A stretch of 54,300 nt of DNA from Oscillospiraceae bacterium (GTDB taxonomy: Bacteria; Bacillota; Clostridia; Oscillospirales; Ruminococcaceae), in NCBI GenBank assembly GCA_017399625.1, contig JAFQBT010000101.1, positions 1 through 54,300 of the forward strand, in the 5' to 3' direction. Within the stretch, counting starts at the first letter, position 1. Every line of letters begins with the position of its first letter. The position numbers and the translations under genes were made by a program. Shown here piece after piece: positions 23,874 to 32,291 of the stretch. The notes below the pieces were generated by a model. It ran no database searches, had not been told where the DNA came from, and saw only the letters and a program-made list of their open reading frames with translations.

Positions 23874-24890
23874 ATGAGAATTTTGGCTATTGAATCTTCC
23901 TGCGACGAAACCGCCGCCGCAGTGATCGAGGACGGAAGAAAAATCCTTTCCTCCGTAATAAACACCCAGGTTGCGGAACACGGTCTTTACGGCGGCGTAG
24001 TGCCGGAAATCGCTTCCCGCCGCCACACCGAAAATATAGTTGCCGTTGCGGAAAAAGCCCTTTCCGACGCCGGAATGACCCTTGAAGAGGTGGATTACCT
24101 TGCGGTGACCGCCGCTCCGGGTCTTATCGGCGCGCTCCTCGTCGGAGTTAACTTTGCAAAGGGTCTTTCCCTTGCAACCGGGAAAAAACTTATCCCGGTG
24201 CACCATCTTAAAGGACATATTGCGGCAAACTATCTTTCCCATCCGGAGCTGGAACCTCCCTTCCTCTGTCTTGTTGTTTCCGGCGGACACAGCCATATTG
24301 TTGAGGTTTCCGATTATACAAAATTCCGCATCCTCGGAAAAACCCGTGACGATGCGGCGGGCGAGGCTTTTGACAAAGCAGCAAGGGCAATGGGACTTCC
24401 GTATCCCGGCGGCGTTCATCTTGACCGGGTTTCGAAGGAAGGCAACCCCAAAGCATTCAAACTTCCGAAGCCGAAGGTCGAAGGATGCCCCCTTGATATG
24501 AGCTTTTCCGGGCTCAAAACCGCCGTCGTGAATATTCTCCATAATGCGGAGCAGCGTGGCGAGGAAATCAATATTCCGGATCTTTGCGCATCCTATCAGG
24601 ATGTTATCTGTCATGCGCTGGTTGACAGAACAATGCTTGCGGCAAAGGAAGGCGGATATAAAAAAATCGTTGCCGCCGGCGGTGTTTCCGCAAACAGCGG
24701 TCTGCGCGCATTGCTTGAAAGGGAATGCAAACGCCGCCATCTGGAGCTTTTTGTTCCGGATCTTGAACTTTGCGGCGATAACGCGGCGATGATCGGTTCA
24801 CAAGCTTATTATGAAGCATTGGCGGGAAAATTTGCGGACCTTACCCTTAATGCAAGACCCACCATGCCCATTGATGAGGATTTTGAATAA
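23874..24890 (+). CDS. tsaD: tRNA N6-threonylcarbamoyladenosine transferase subunit TsaD
   Basis: TsaD transfers the threonylcarbamoyl group to A37 of ANN-decoding tRNAs, working with TsaB and TsaE. The 338-residue protein has the N-terminal IESSCDETAAA signature and the metal-binding His111 and His115 (HHLKGH). The ASKAR-fold segments VVSGGHSHIV and AAGGVSANSGLR are present, along with the conserved C-terminal GDNAAMIG. Length is typical. Neither tsaB nor tsaE is in the window. Confidence 0.98.
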   Translation: MRILAIESSCDETAAAVIEDGRKILSSVINTQVAEHGLYGGVVPEIASRRHTENIVAVAEKALSDAGMTLEEVDYLAVTAAPGLIGALLVGVNFAKGLSLATGKKLIPVHHLKGHIAANYLSHPELEPPFLCLVVSGGHSHIVEVSDYTKFRILGKTRDDAAGEAFDKAARAMGLPYPGGVHLDRVSKEGNPKAFKLPKPKVEGCPLDMSFSGLKTAVVNILHNAEQRGEEINIPDLCASYQDVICHALVDRTMLAAKEGGYKKIVAAGGVSANSGLRALLERECKRRHLELFVPDLELCGDNAAMIGSQAYYEALAGKFADLTLNARPTMPIDEDFE

Positions 24891-24902
24891 TAAATGTTTT
24901 TC

Positions 24903-24959
24903 AAAAAGGACATTTGCAGGAAGTGATTCAGGTAATTGCAGATATCCTTTTTGTTTTTT
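24903..24959 (+). terminator. probable terminator after tsaD
   Basis: AAAAAGGA (24903-24910) pairs with TCCTTTTT (24945-24952), with an inner TTTGCA/TGCAGA pairing, followed by GTTTTTT. The loop is large and the stem imperfect. Confidence 0.6.
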
Positions 24960-25010
24960 ACGTATTTTGTAAATTTTGCAGTTTTAAATAACAAAACTTG
25001 CAAAAAGCTA

Positions 25011-25038
25011 TTGCAAAAAACGAAAAATCGTATATAAT
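25011..25038 (+). promoter_or_regulatory. promoter of the PEP carboxykinase gene with repeated TTGCAA
   Basis: TTGCAA (25011-25016), a 16-bp spacer and TATAAT (25033-25038). A second copy of TTGCAAAAA lies just upstream (about 24999-25007), giving a direct repeat of a palindromic hexamer that may be an operator. Confidence 0.65.
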
Positions 25039-25077
25039 AAAAACATGAAATCTTTTCCGGAAAGGAGCTGTCACCCA

Positions 25078-26841
25078 ATGACGCAGAACCCCTATGTTCT
25101 CAGATGGATCGAAGAAATGAAAGAACTTGTAAAACCCGAAAAAGTCGTCTGGGTAACCGAAGGCGAGGAACAGATAAAAGCGCTCCGGGCAGAAGCCGTT
25201 GCAACCGGGCTTATGGAGGAACTGAATCCGGAAAAACTTCCCGGATGCCTTCTCCACAGAACAAAGCCCAACGACGTTGCAAGAGTTGAAGCGCGGACTT
25301 TCATCTGCACAACCGAAAGGGAAATGGCGGGTCCCACCAATAACTGGGTTGAAAAGAACGAGATGTATGCCCGTCTGCGTCCTCTTGCGGACGGCGCAAT
25401 GAAGGGCAGAACCATGTACGTTGTGCCCTATTCCATGGGTCAGCTGGGCTCGCCCTTCGCAAAAATCGGGATTGAACTCACCGACAGCATCTACGTTGTT
25501 CTCAATATGGAAATCATGACCAGAATGGGTCAGCCGGCGCTGGATCAGCTGGGCGATTCCTCCGATTTTGTAAAAGGACTTCATTGCTCCCTTGACGTTG
25601 ATGAGGAACAGCGCTACATAGTCCAGTTCCCGGAGGACAACACCATCTGGTCCCTTAATTCCAACTACGGCGGCAACGTTCTCCAGGGCAAAAAATGCTT
25701 CGCCCTGCGAATCGCTTCCTGGCAGGGCTGGAAGGAAGGCTGGATGGCGGAGCATATGCTCATCCTCGGAATCGAAAATCCGGAAGGCGAGATAAAATAC
25801 GTAACTGCGGCGTTCCCCTCTGCCTGCGGAAAAACAAACCTTGCAATGCTTATTCCGCCGGAGCTTTATCAGAAAAAAGGTTATAAAGTCTGGTGCGTGG
25901 GCGACGATATTGCGTGGCTCCGCATCGGAAAAGACGGACGCCTCTGGGCGGTGAACCCGGAAAACGGATTTTTCGGCGTAGCTCCCGGAACCAACAAAAA
26001 ATCCAATCCCAATGCCCTTGCGGCAACCATGAAAAATACCATTTTCACCAACGTTGCACATAATCTTGATGACAACACCGTATGGTGGGAAGGACTTGAT
26101 AAAAATCCGCCGGAAAACGCAATCGACTGGAAGGGCAACCCCTGGAGCGGTTCCACCGCAGCGGAAAAAGCCGCCCATCCCAACAGCCGCTTTACCGCTC
26201 CGGCGAAAAACTGCCCCTGCGTAAGCCCGGAATTTGATAATCCGGAGGGCGTTCCCATTTCCGCAATGATTTTCGGCGGAAGAAGAGCAAAAACAGCTCC
26301 GCTGGTATATCAGTCCCGTGACTGGAAGCACGGCGTTTTTGTAGGTTCCACCATGGCTTCCGAAACAACCGCTGCCGCCGCAGGTGCAGTGGGCGTTGTT
26401 CGCCGGGACCCTATGGCAATGCTTCCTTTCTGTGGATACCACATGGCGGATTATTTTCAGCATTGGCTCGATATGGGCGAAAAACTCGGCGATAAGGCGC
26501 CGAAAATCTTCAACGTAAACTGGTTCAGAACTGACGATGAAGGAAAATTCATCTGGCCCGGATTCGGCGATAATATGAGGGTTCTCATGTGGATTCTCGG
26601 AAGATGTGACGGAACTGCGGATGCTGTTGAAACCGAAATCGGCTTTGAACCGAAACCGGAGGATATCAATATCGAAGGACTTGATATCACGAAGGAAACT
26701 ATTTCCGACCTTCTTTCCGTTGATAAGGAGCTTTGGAAAACGGAAGCGGAGGGAATCCGTGAGTTCTATAAAAAATTCGGCGAAAAGCTCCCGAAGGAAC
26801 TTATGGCGGAACTTGAAAAACTTGAAAAGAATCTTGAGTAA
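25078..26841 (+). CDS. pckG: phosphoenolpyruvate carboxykinase (GTP)
   Basis: Interconverts oxaloacetate and phosphoenolpyruvate with GTP/GDP; in anaerobes it can run in either direction. The 587-residue length and sequence are those of the GTP class, not the ATP class. The P-loop PSACGKTN with active-site Cys is at about 246-254. Other motifs are KCFALRIASWQGW, WWEGLDKNPP and the FGGRRAKTAPLVYQSRDWKHGVFVGS block. ATG 25078 is chosen because AAAGGAG lies 9-10 nt upstream; an in-frame ATG at 25045 precedes that SD. It is monocistronic. Confidence 0.97.
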   Translation: MTQNPYVLRWIEEMKELVKPEKVVWVTEGEEQIKALRAEAVATGLMEELNPEKLPGCLLHRTKPNDVARVEARTFICTTEREMAGPTNNWVEKNEMYARLRPLADGAMKGRTMYVVPYSMGQLGSPFAKIGIELTDSIYVVLNMEIMTRMGQPALDQLGDSSDFVKGLHCSLDVDEEQRYIVQFPEDNTIWSLNSNYGGNVLQGKKCFALRIASWQGWKEGWMAEHMLILGIENPEGEIKYVTAAFPSACGKTNLAMLIPPELYQKKGYKVWCVGDDIAWLRIGKDGRLWAVNPENGFFGVAPGTNKKSNPNALAATMKNTIFTNVAHNLDDNTVWWEGLDKNPPENAIDWKGNPWSGSTAAEKAAHPNSRFTAPAKNCPCVSPEFDNPEGVPISAMIFGGRRAKTAPLVYQSRDWKHGVFVGSTMASETTAAAAGAVGVVRRDPMAMLPFCGYHMADYFQHWLDMGEKLGDKAPKIFNVNWFRTDDEGKFIWPGFGDNMRVLMWILGRCDGTADAVETEIGFEPKPEDINIEGLDITKETISDLLSVDKELWKTEAEGIREFYKKFGEKLPKELMAELEKLEKNLE

Positions 26842-26861
26842 TCATTCTCCGTGCTCAAACA

Positions 26862-26899
26862 AAAAAACTCCCGTGCTCAAAACGAGCACGGGAGTTTTT
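26862..26899. terminator. bidirectional terminator after pckG
   Basis: AAAACTCCCGTGCTC pairs with GAGCACGGGAGTTTTT around a 5-nt loop. It can also serve the convergent amidohydrolase gene. Confidence 0.9.
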
Positions 26900-26919
26900 G
26901 CTATAAACAAACGGTTTTA

Positions 26920-28368
26920 TCAAAGAATTTTTTCTCCCGCAATGGCGGGAACTGCGCCGTCCTCGATGGGGCTTAAAAATCCGGATTTTGTTTTGAGGAG
27001 GAATTCTGCTTTTGCTTCCTCAAGAAGTTCCGGGTTTTCGAAAAGATCCACCGCTGTTGCGGCGATAACCTTTGCCGCAAGGTTCATGCCCTTTTTCGCA
27101 ATGGTGGATTTTCCCATGGAAACAACCTGCCAGCTGTGGCCGGGGATTCCGCTGGTCCAGGTGGCGGTGTTTATCTGCGCTGTGGGTGTCTGCCAGCTTA
27201 CGTCGCCCACATCGGTGGAACCGGGAAGGGTGACTTCGCTGTGGAAAAGCGGCATGAGGAAGTCGTTCTGCGCCTTTTCTCCGCCGTTTGTTTTTCCGTC
27301 AACAAAAGCCGCGATTTCCGGGCTGAAATTGGAAGCAAATCCCGGAAGCCCCTCGGTCATATAGGTCTTTTTGAGTTCGGAAGCGAAGGCAAGTTCCTCT
27401 TCGGTATATTCCGGAAGCTCGGTTTCCTCAAAGTTTCTGAACATCGCTTTTTCGAGAACGGAGTTCGGAACAACGTCTGCGGTGCCGTCGATGAATCTGC
27501 GCTTAAGGGTCGTTCCGGTCATAAGAGCGGCGCCTTTTGCAATATCCTCGACCCTTGAGAGAAGATTTTTTGCCTTTGCAACGGTGTCGGAACGGACCAT
27601 ATAAAGAACCTGGGCAGTGGGCTGAACAACGTTGGGCGAAATGCCGCCGGCATCGGTTATGGAATAATGGATTCTGTCGCTTACGGGCATGTGCTCACGA
27701 AGGAACTGGACGCCGATATTCATAAGCTCCACTGCATCAAGTGCGGAGCGTCCCATATGGGGACAGCCTGCGGCATGGGCGGCAACGCCTTCGAACTTAT
27801 ATTCAACCTGGATGCAGGCAAGATAGGAACCGCTTGTTACCTGGTTGGAATCGTCCGGGTGCCAGGTGAGAGCTGCATCAAGATCATAGAAAAGCCCCTG
27901 CTTTGCCATGAATGCTTTTCCTGCGCCGCCTTCCTCACCGGGACAGCCATAGAAAATAACGGTGCCGGAACCTTCGCCCTTTTCCTCAAGGTATTTTTTC
28001 ACTGCGTAAGCGGCGGAAAGGGAACCTGCACCGAGAAGGTTGTGTCCGCAGCCGTGACCGCTTCCGCCGGTGATGAGTTCATCATGGACGGTGAGCCCGG
28101 CTTTTTGGGAAAGACCGGAAAGGGCATCAAATTCGCCGAGGATTCCGATAATCGGTCTTCCGCTTCCGAAAGTTCCGGAAAAAGCGGTTTCAACCCCTGC
28201 AAGACCGGTTTTGACCCTGAAGCCGAGCTTTTCGAGAAGATTTTTATATGCTTCGGCGGATTTGTGTTCCTTAAGGGAAATTTCCGCGCATTCCCAGATT
28301 TTGTCGGAAAGCTCCTCAAAAATCCCTTTGTTTCCGTCAATATATGCGTAAAGTCCTTTTTTATCCAT
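26920..28368 (-). CDS. M20 family amidohydrolase, AbgB-like
   Basis: A 482-residue metal-dependent amidohydrolase/peptidase of family M20. Metal-site motifs are GGSGHGCGHNLLG (about residues 97-109), CPGEEGGAGKAFM with the catalytic/metal Glu pair (about 141-153), and HPDDSN (about 171-176). Length and overall sequence resemble AbgB, the p-aminobenzoyl-glutamate hydrolase subunit. It could equally act on N-acyl amino acids or peptides. AAAGGAG lies 9 nt before the ATG. It is downstream of the ABC operon encoded at 28596-30970 but separated by a repeat element. Confidence 0.9.
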   Translation of the reverse strand: MDKKGLYAYIDGNKGIFEELSDKIWECAEISLKEHKSAEAYKNLLEKLGFRVKTGLAGVETAFSGTFGSGRPIIGILGEFDALSGLSQKAGLTVHDELITGGSGHGCGHNLLGAGSLSAAYAVKKYLEEKGEGSGTVIFYGCPGEEGGAGKAFMAKQGLFYDLDAALTWHPDDSNQVTSGSYLACIQVEYKFEGVAAHAAGCPHMGRSALDAVELMNIGVQFLREHMPVSDRIHYSITDAGGISPNVVQPTAQVLYMVRSDTVAKAKNLLSRVEDIAKGAALMTGTTLKRRFIDGTADVVPNSVLEKAMFRNFEETELPEYTEEELAFASELKKTYMTEGLPGFASNFSPEIAAFVDGKTNGGEKAQNDFLMPLFHSEVTLPGSTDVGDVSWQTPTAQINTATWTSGIPGHSWQVVSMGKSTIAKKGMNLAAKVIAATAVDLFENPELLEEAKAEFLLKTKSGFLSPIEDGAVPAIAGEKIL

Positions 28369-28395
28369 GAGAAAATCGCTCCTTTTTTTAAAAAA

Positions 28396-28590
28396 GCCCC
28401 CTTGTTAAAGGGGGCTGGCATTTGCGAAGCAAATGACTGGGGGATTCTTTATATAATATCCTAAGACCGGTTGAATCCCGCCACCGTGCGTACCCGGGCG
28501 GTCCCCCTTGCTCAGTCGCAGACGGCAGACCCCACTGTCCTCTTCGAGGACATCTCCCCTAACAGGGGAGTCACCTTTGACAAGGGAGGT
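28396..28590. repeat. paired nested-hairpin repeats (composite element), copy 8
   Basis: The left unit has outer palindrome GCCCCCTT-gtta-AAGGGGGC (28396-28414) and inner palindrome CATTTGC-gaa-GCAAATG (28419-28435), then CTGGGGGATTC. The right unit is inverted and more degenerate: CCGCCACCGTGC, GGCGGTCCCCCTT, GTCCTC-ttc-GAGGAC, CTCCCCT-aac-AGGGGAG, ending CCTTTGACAAGGGAGG. The ends are mutually inverted (CCCTTGTyAAAGG), giving a roughly 195-bp MITE-like unit. It lies between the ABC ATPase and amidohydrolase genes. Confidence 0.8.
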
Positions 28591-28595
28591 AAATA

Positions 28596-29321
28596 TCAAT
28601 ACAAAACTTTGCTGAGGAAGTCCTTTGTTCTGGGGTTCTGGGGATGGTTGAAAACTTCGTCCGGAGTTCCTTCTTCGGCAACGATTCCGCCGTCCATAAA
28701 AACAACTCTGTCGCTGACTTCCTTCGCAAAGCCCATTTCGTGGGTTACGATTACGGAAGTCATGCCGTTTTTAACAAGTCCCTTGATAACGTCAAGAACC
28801 TCTCCGACCATTTCCGGGTCAAGAGCGGAAGTGGGTTCGTCAAAAAGCATTACGTCCGGTTCCATTGCAAGGGCGCGGACTATTGCAAGACGCTGCTTCT
28901 GACCGCCGGAAAGGCTTGTTGCGCTTTCACCTGCTTTATCCGCAAGACCTACGCGGTTGAGAAGTTCCATTGCCTGCTCGTTGGCTTCGTTCTTTGCGAT
29001 TTTCTTTACAACGGTGGGGGCAAGGGTTACGTTTTCGAGGACAGAAAGATGGGGGAAAACGTTGAAATGCTGGAAAACCATTCCCATTTTCTGGCGGTGG
29101 AGGTCAATATCCACTTTTTCGCTTGTGATATCGACGCCTTCAAAAAGGATTTTGCCGGAATCCGGGGTTTCAAGCATATTGAGGCAGCGGAGGAAAGTTG
29201 ATTTTCCGCCGCCGGAAGGTCCGATTATGGAGATAACCTCCTGGGGAGCAACGTGCTCGTTGATGCCTTTGAGGACCTGGAGGTCGCCGAAGCTTTTATA
29301 AAGATCAATGGTCTGGATCAT
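28596..29321 (-). CDS. amino-acid ABC transporter, ATP-binding protein (arginine-type candidate)
   Basis: ATPase of the polar amino-acid uptake family, 241 residues. Walker [10 protein letters not shown] is at 34-42, the Q-loop VFQHFNVFP at 82-90, signature LSGGQ at 137-141, and Walker B VMLFDEP at 157-163. It lacks the inserts of the ATPase encoded at 1199, so the two systems are separate lineages. Its ATG overlaps the permease stop by 4 nt (ATGA). It is the last gene of the operon controlled from 31.03-31.06 kb. Confidence 0.95.
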   Translation of the reverse strand: MIQTIDLYKSFGDLQVLKGINEHVAPQEVISIIGPSGGGKSTFLRCLNMLETPDSGKILFEGVDITSEKVDIDLHRQKMGMVFQHFNVFPHLSVLENVTLAPTVVKKIAKNEANEQAMELLNRVGLADKAGESATSLSGGQKQRLAIVRALAMEPDVMLFDEPTSALDPEMVGEVLDVIKGLVKNGMTSVIVTHEMGFAKEVSDRVVFMDGGIVAEEGTPDEVFNHPQNPRTKDFLSKVLY

Positions 29322-30046
29322 TTGCTGTTGAGCCTCCTTTCATAGGCAAGAACAAGTTTGCTGAGGAAGAATGTTACCGCAAGATAAATTGCGCCGACGA
29401 TGATGAGAATTTCAAGAGCAAGATATTCAACGCCGTTGACTTTAAGATAGGAAGTCATAAGATCGCCGACGAAGAAGGTGGAAGCCATGGAGGTTTCTTT
29501 TACGATTGCGATAAATTCATTACCGATTGCGGGAAGAATATTTTTGATAGCCTGGGGCATTACAACCTTTATCATGGTCTGGGCTTTGTTCATACCGAGG
29601 GAACGGGCCGCTTCGGTCTGGCCTTTGTCAACTGCCTGAATGCCGCTGCGGAAAAGTTCGGAAACATAAGCCGCGCTGTTGCAGGCAAGAGCAAGGGATA
29701 CCCAGAAGAAATAATCCGCATCTATCGGAATTACTTTCGGAAGTCCGAAAACAAAAAGATAAAGCTGGAGAAGAAGAGGAGTTCCGCGGATGATTTCGGT
29801 ATAAAGCGAACAGAACCAGCTTATGGGGTTGAAGTTTGCAAGCCAGCGGACAAATTTGAATTTTGATTTTCTGTAATATATATGTCTGAAAGGTTTGAAG
29901 TTCGACATTCTTCCGAGAGCTATAAAAGTACCAAGAATAACGCCGAAGAAAACCGCAATTGCGGAAAGAATGAGGGTATAGCGAAGACCCTCGAAAAGAA
30001 ATACTTTCCAGTATTTCTCAATAAGCATGATAATGTTCTGGAACAT
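29318..30046 (-). CDS. amino-acid ABC transporter, permease (arginine-type candidate)
   Basis: A 242-residue HisMQ-family permease with about five hydrophobic segments. It carries the family phrase [20 protein letters not shown] and the ATPase-contact loop [17 protein letters not shown] basic extracellular or cytoplasmic loop ([12 protein letters not shown]) lies after the first helices. GGAGGTAACC precedes the ATG. It is the middle gene of the operon, overlapping the ATPase gene by 4 nt. Confidence 0.94.
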   Translation of the reverse strand: MFQNIIMLIEKYWKVFLFEGLRYTLILSAIAVFFGVILGTFIALGRMSNFKPFRHIYYRKSKFKFVRWLANFNPISWFCSLYTEIIRGTPLLLQLYLFVFGLPKVIPIDADYFFWVSLALACNSAAYVSELFRSGIQAVDKGQTEAARSLGMNKAQTMIKVVMPQAIKNILPAIGNEFIAIVKETSMASTFFVGDLMTSYLKVNGVEYLALEILIIVGAIYLAVTFFLSKLVLAYERRLNSK

Positions 30047-30078
30047 CGGTTACCTCCGTGGCTGTGATTAAGCGTAAA

Positions 30079-30108
30079 AGCAGGGCGGGAAGTTTTTCTC
30101 GCCCTGCT
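30079..30108 (-). other. hairpin between receptor and permease genes
   Basis: AGCAGGGCG (30079-30087) pairs with CGCCCTGCT (30100-30108), followed on the minus strand by TTTTA. It probably causes partial termination or mRNA 3' protection, so that the receptor is made in excess over the permease. The first ABC operon has a hairpin in the same place. Confidence 0.65.
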
Positions 30109-30130
30109 GGTTTTTTAATTTTGGATTTTA

Positions 30131-30970
30131 TCAGCCTGCAACGTTACCTTCGTCATCGTAAGTTACGTCTGCTGCGTTTTCGCCTTCTGCAAGTGCAAGA
30201 GCTTCTTCATACCAAACGTCATAGTAACCGTTTTCATAAGCTTTTGCAAGGATTTCATTTACTTTTGCAAGAAGTTCGTCATCTTCTTTGTTGAGAAGAA
30301 TTACGTTTGCGGTATATTTGGGGTCAACTTCGAAAATGAAACCGGAAAGAGCAACATCTTCGGAGTTGTTGGAAATAAGAACGTCTGCGTTACCGGTTGC
30401 AACTGCAAGTGCGTCGATGTCGCCGCTCTTGAGCATGAGAAGTGCGGTGGTAAGGTCAACGATTTCAACGATTTCGCAATCTTCGGGGAGCTGGGATTTG
30501 CAAAGGTCATACTGGAGAGAAGCAACCTGTGCGCCAACTTTAAGTCCGGAATAATCAGCAGCGGCTGCAAGTTTTCCCTCAAGAGCTTTGCTGGTGATGA
30601 TTACCTGCTCGGTTTCGTTGTCGCCTGCATAGTAATAATCGGAAAGGTTATAGTTTTCTGCACGGTCTTCAGTCCAGGAGAAACCGGAGATGGACATATC
30701 AACGGATTTGGTTTCAACAGCAACCTGGCAGGCGTTGAAGCTCATGGGTTCGATTTTGAGTTCCATGCCGAGTTCATCAGCGATGAAGTTTGCAAGAGTT
30801 ACGTCGAAGCCAACATACTGATCCTGGCCGCTTTTGGTGATATCAACAAATTCCATGGGAGCGAAGTCCGGAGAAAGTGCAACTTTGAGAACAGGTTTGT
30901 CGGAAGCGCCGCAGCCGGCGAAAGCGAAGATCATGCTGAGTGCAAGGATAAGGGTTACGAGTTTTTTCAT
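30131..30970 (-). CDS. amino-acid ABC transporter, substrate-binding lipoprotein (arginine-type candidate)
   Basis: A 279-residue SBP_bac_3 receptor. Signal and lipobox end at Cys20 (IFAFAGC). The mature protein has the family start LKVALSPDFAPMEFVD. YVGFDVTLANFIADELGMELK, SVDMSISGFSWTEDRAENYNLSDYYY and the ligand-site region GAQVASLQYDLC follow. The promoter has ARG-box-like operators, which suggests arginine or a related basic amino acid. The sequence alone does not settle specificity. The C-terminal tail (EGENAADVTYDDEGNVAG) is acidic and longer than usual. Confidence 0.94.
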   Translation of the reverse strand: MKKLVTLILALSMIFAFAGCGASDKPVLKVALSPDFAPMEFVDITKSGQDQYVGFDVTLANFIADELGMELKIEPMSFNACQVAVETKSVDMSISGFSWTEDRAENYNLSDYYYAGDNETEQVIITSKALEGKLAAAADYSGLKVGAQVASLQYDLCKSQLPEDCEIVEIVDLTTALLMLKSGDIDALAVATGNADVLISNNSEDVALSGFIFEVDPKYTANVILLNKEDDELLAKVNEILAKAYENGYYDVWYEEALALAEGENAADVTYDDEGNVAG

Positions 30971-31031
30971 TTTTGTTACCTCACTAATTTAAAATAAATT
31001 TCTGAAGTCATTGATCATTGGCTATGTCCGT

Positions 31032-31060
31032 ATTATACACGCATAAATATTCATTGTCAA
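31032..31060 (-). promoter_or_regulatory. consensus sigma-A promoter of the second ABC operon
   Basis: On the minus strand TTGACA (31060-31055), exactly 17 bp, then TATAAT (31037-31032). It is the best promoter in the window, and its spacer is filled by an ARG-box-like site. Confidence 0.92.
31040..31053. promoter_or_regulatory. ARG-box-like operator, promoter spacer site
   Basis: CGCATAAATATTCA; read on the minus strand TGAATATTTATGCG, matching the ArgR/AhrC half-site pattern TGAATAwwwAT. It lies between -35 and -10, so binding would exclude polymerase. It forms a perfect 14-bp inverted pair with 31071-31084. Confidence 0.65.
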
Positions 31061-31070
31061 CCCTGTTTTG

Positions 31071-31084
31071 TGAATATTTATGCG
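31071..31084. promoter_or_regulatory. ARG-box-like operator, upstream site
   Basis: TGAATATTTATGCG is the exact inverse of 31040-31053, 17 bp away and just upstream of the -35. Paired boxes are usual for hexameric ArgR. From here to 31172 I see no other gene. Confidence 0.6.
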
Positions 31085-31172
31085 TTTCTACTTTTTGACC
31101 ATAACAATCAACACTTTGCCGGGTGTTTTGTGCAAAAAGCATATAAAAACCGCCGTTTTTATAATTTTACAT

Positions 31173-31199
31173 TAAAAAAAGCCCTTTTCAGGGCTTTTT
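31173..31199 (-). terminator. terminator after the third EamA gene
   Basis: AAAAAGCCC-ttttca-GGGCTTTTT is symmetric, with A/T tracts on both sides. It lies about 110 nt beyond the end of the minus-strand EamA gene. Confidence 0.7.
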
Positions 31200-31308
31200 G
31201 AATATGCAAAACAAAATGTATAAATACACAAAGCCTGCATTTTCTGTGAAGGTTTTGAGGAGTTTACAATAAAATATGTTATAAATCTAAATGGGTCTAT
31301 ATGAAAAT

Positions 31309-32172
31309 TCAGCCGAAAATCGCCATTGCAACAGTTGCAGCAGACATAAGAAAAAGTCCGGCTCCGCTTTTTCCGGAAAGTTTTTCGCCGAAAACAAAAT
31401 AAGAAAAAGCTACAGCAACGAGAATACTGAGCTTATCAATGGGAACAACAATGCTCACAACGCCGTTTTGGATTGCATAATAATAGCAAAGCCACGAAGC
31501 GCCGGTTGCAATTCCGGAAAGGCAGATGAACCCAAGTTCTCTTTTATCGATGGATTTTATTTCTTTTTGCTTACCCTTCATAAAAACTATCGCCCAGGCC
31601 ATTGCAAGAACAATAATTGTTCTGAGGGCAGTTCCAAGGTTGGATTCCACACCGTCAATTCCGATTTTTGCAAGAATTGAAGTTGCCGCAGCAAAAACCG
31701 CGGAAAGAACTGCATAAAACATCCAGCCTTTTTTGCTTTCTCCCGAATAATCTTTCTTTTCAACCATCATCAGTATTCCGAAGGCAAGAACAGCTGTGCA
31801 AACAAGCTTTATAAGAAGATTTTCCGTTTCGCCGAAGAAGATTATTGCAAGAATGACCGTAAGAACGGTGCTGGATTTATCGATCGGAACGACCTTGTTG
31901 ACATCACCCATGGAAAGCGCCTTGAAATAGCAAATCCAGGAAGCACCTGTTGCAATTCCGGAAAGGGCAAGAAAAAGAAAAGATTTCGGGCTTATTTCAA
32001 AAATCGTTCCGAAGGAACCGGAAACAAAAACCATTATCCAGGAAAAAACAAGAACAACCCCGGTGCGGATAGCGGTGGCAATGTCGGAATCCGTTTTGCG
32101 GATGCCGCATTTTGCAAGGATCGAAGTGAGTCCGGCGAAAAAAGCCGAGCCGATCGCCGAAAAAATCCACAT
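31309..32172 (-). CDS. EamA-family transporter 3
   Basis: A 287-residue membrane protein with about ten hydrophobic segments in two clear EamA repeats. The pattern LSGIATGASWxCYxxA occurs in both halves, with VPIDKSS/VPIDKLS following each, showing internal duplication. ATG 32172 follows AAAGGAGGG; upstream in-frame ATGs have no SD and lie within the promoter. Single gene. Substrate is unknown. Confidence 0.9.
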   Translation of the reverse strand: MWIFSAIGSAFFAGLTSILAKCGIRKTDSDIATAIRTGVVLVFSWIMVFVSGSFGTIFEISPKSFLFLALSGIATGASWICYFKALSMGDVNKVVPIDKSSTVLTVILAIIFFGETENLLIKLVCTAVLAFGILMMVEKKDYSGESKKGWMFYAVLSAVFAAATSILAKIGIDGVESNLGTALRTIIVLAMAWAIVFMKGKQKEIKSIDKRELGFICLSGIATGASWLCYYYAIQNGVVSIVVPIDKLSILVAVAFSYFVFGEKLSGKSGAGLFLMSAATVAMAIFG

Positions 32173-32212
32173 AACGAAATCCCTCCTTTGCCTACTGAAA
32201 ATATCAGCTTTT

Positions 32213-32240
32213 ATTATATCATTCTGAAACTGGCAGTCAA
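32213..32240 (-). promoter_or_regulatory. sigma-A promoter of the third EamA gene
   Basis: On the minus strand TTGACT (32240-32235), a 16-bp spacer and TATAAT (32218-32213). Confidence 0.75.
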
Positions 32241-32254
32241 TATGAATTTTGGAC

Positions 32255-32286
32255 AAAAAAACGCCCGCTTTTGGCGGGCTTTTTTG
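32255..32286 (-). terminator. terminator after the HAD phosphatase gene
   Basis: GCCCGC-ttttg-GCGGGC is flanked by A-run and T-run; it follows the minus-strand stop at 32292. Confidence 0.85.
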
Positions 32287-32291
32287 TTTTT

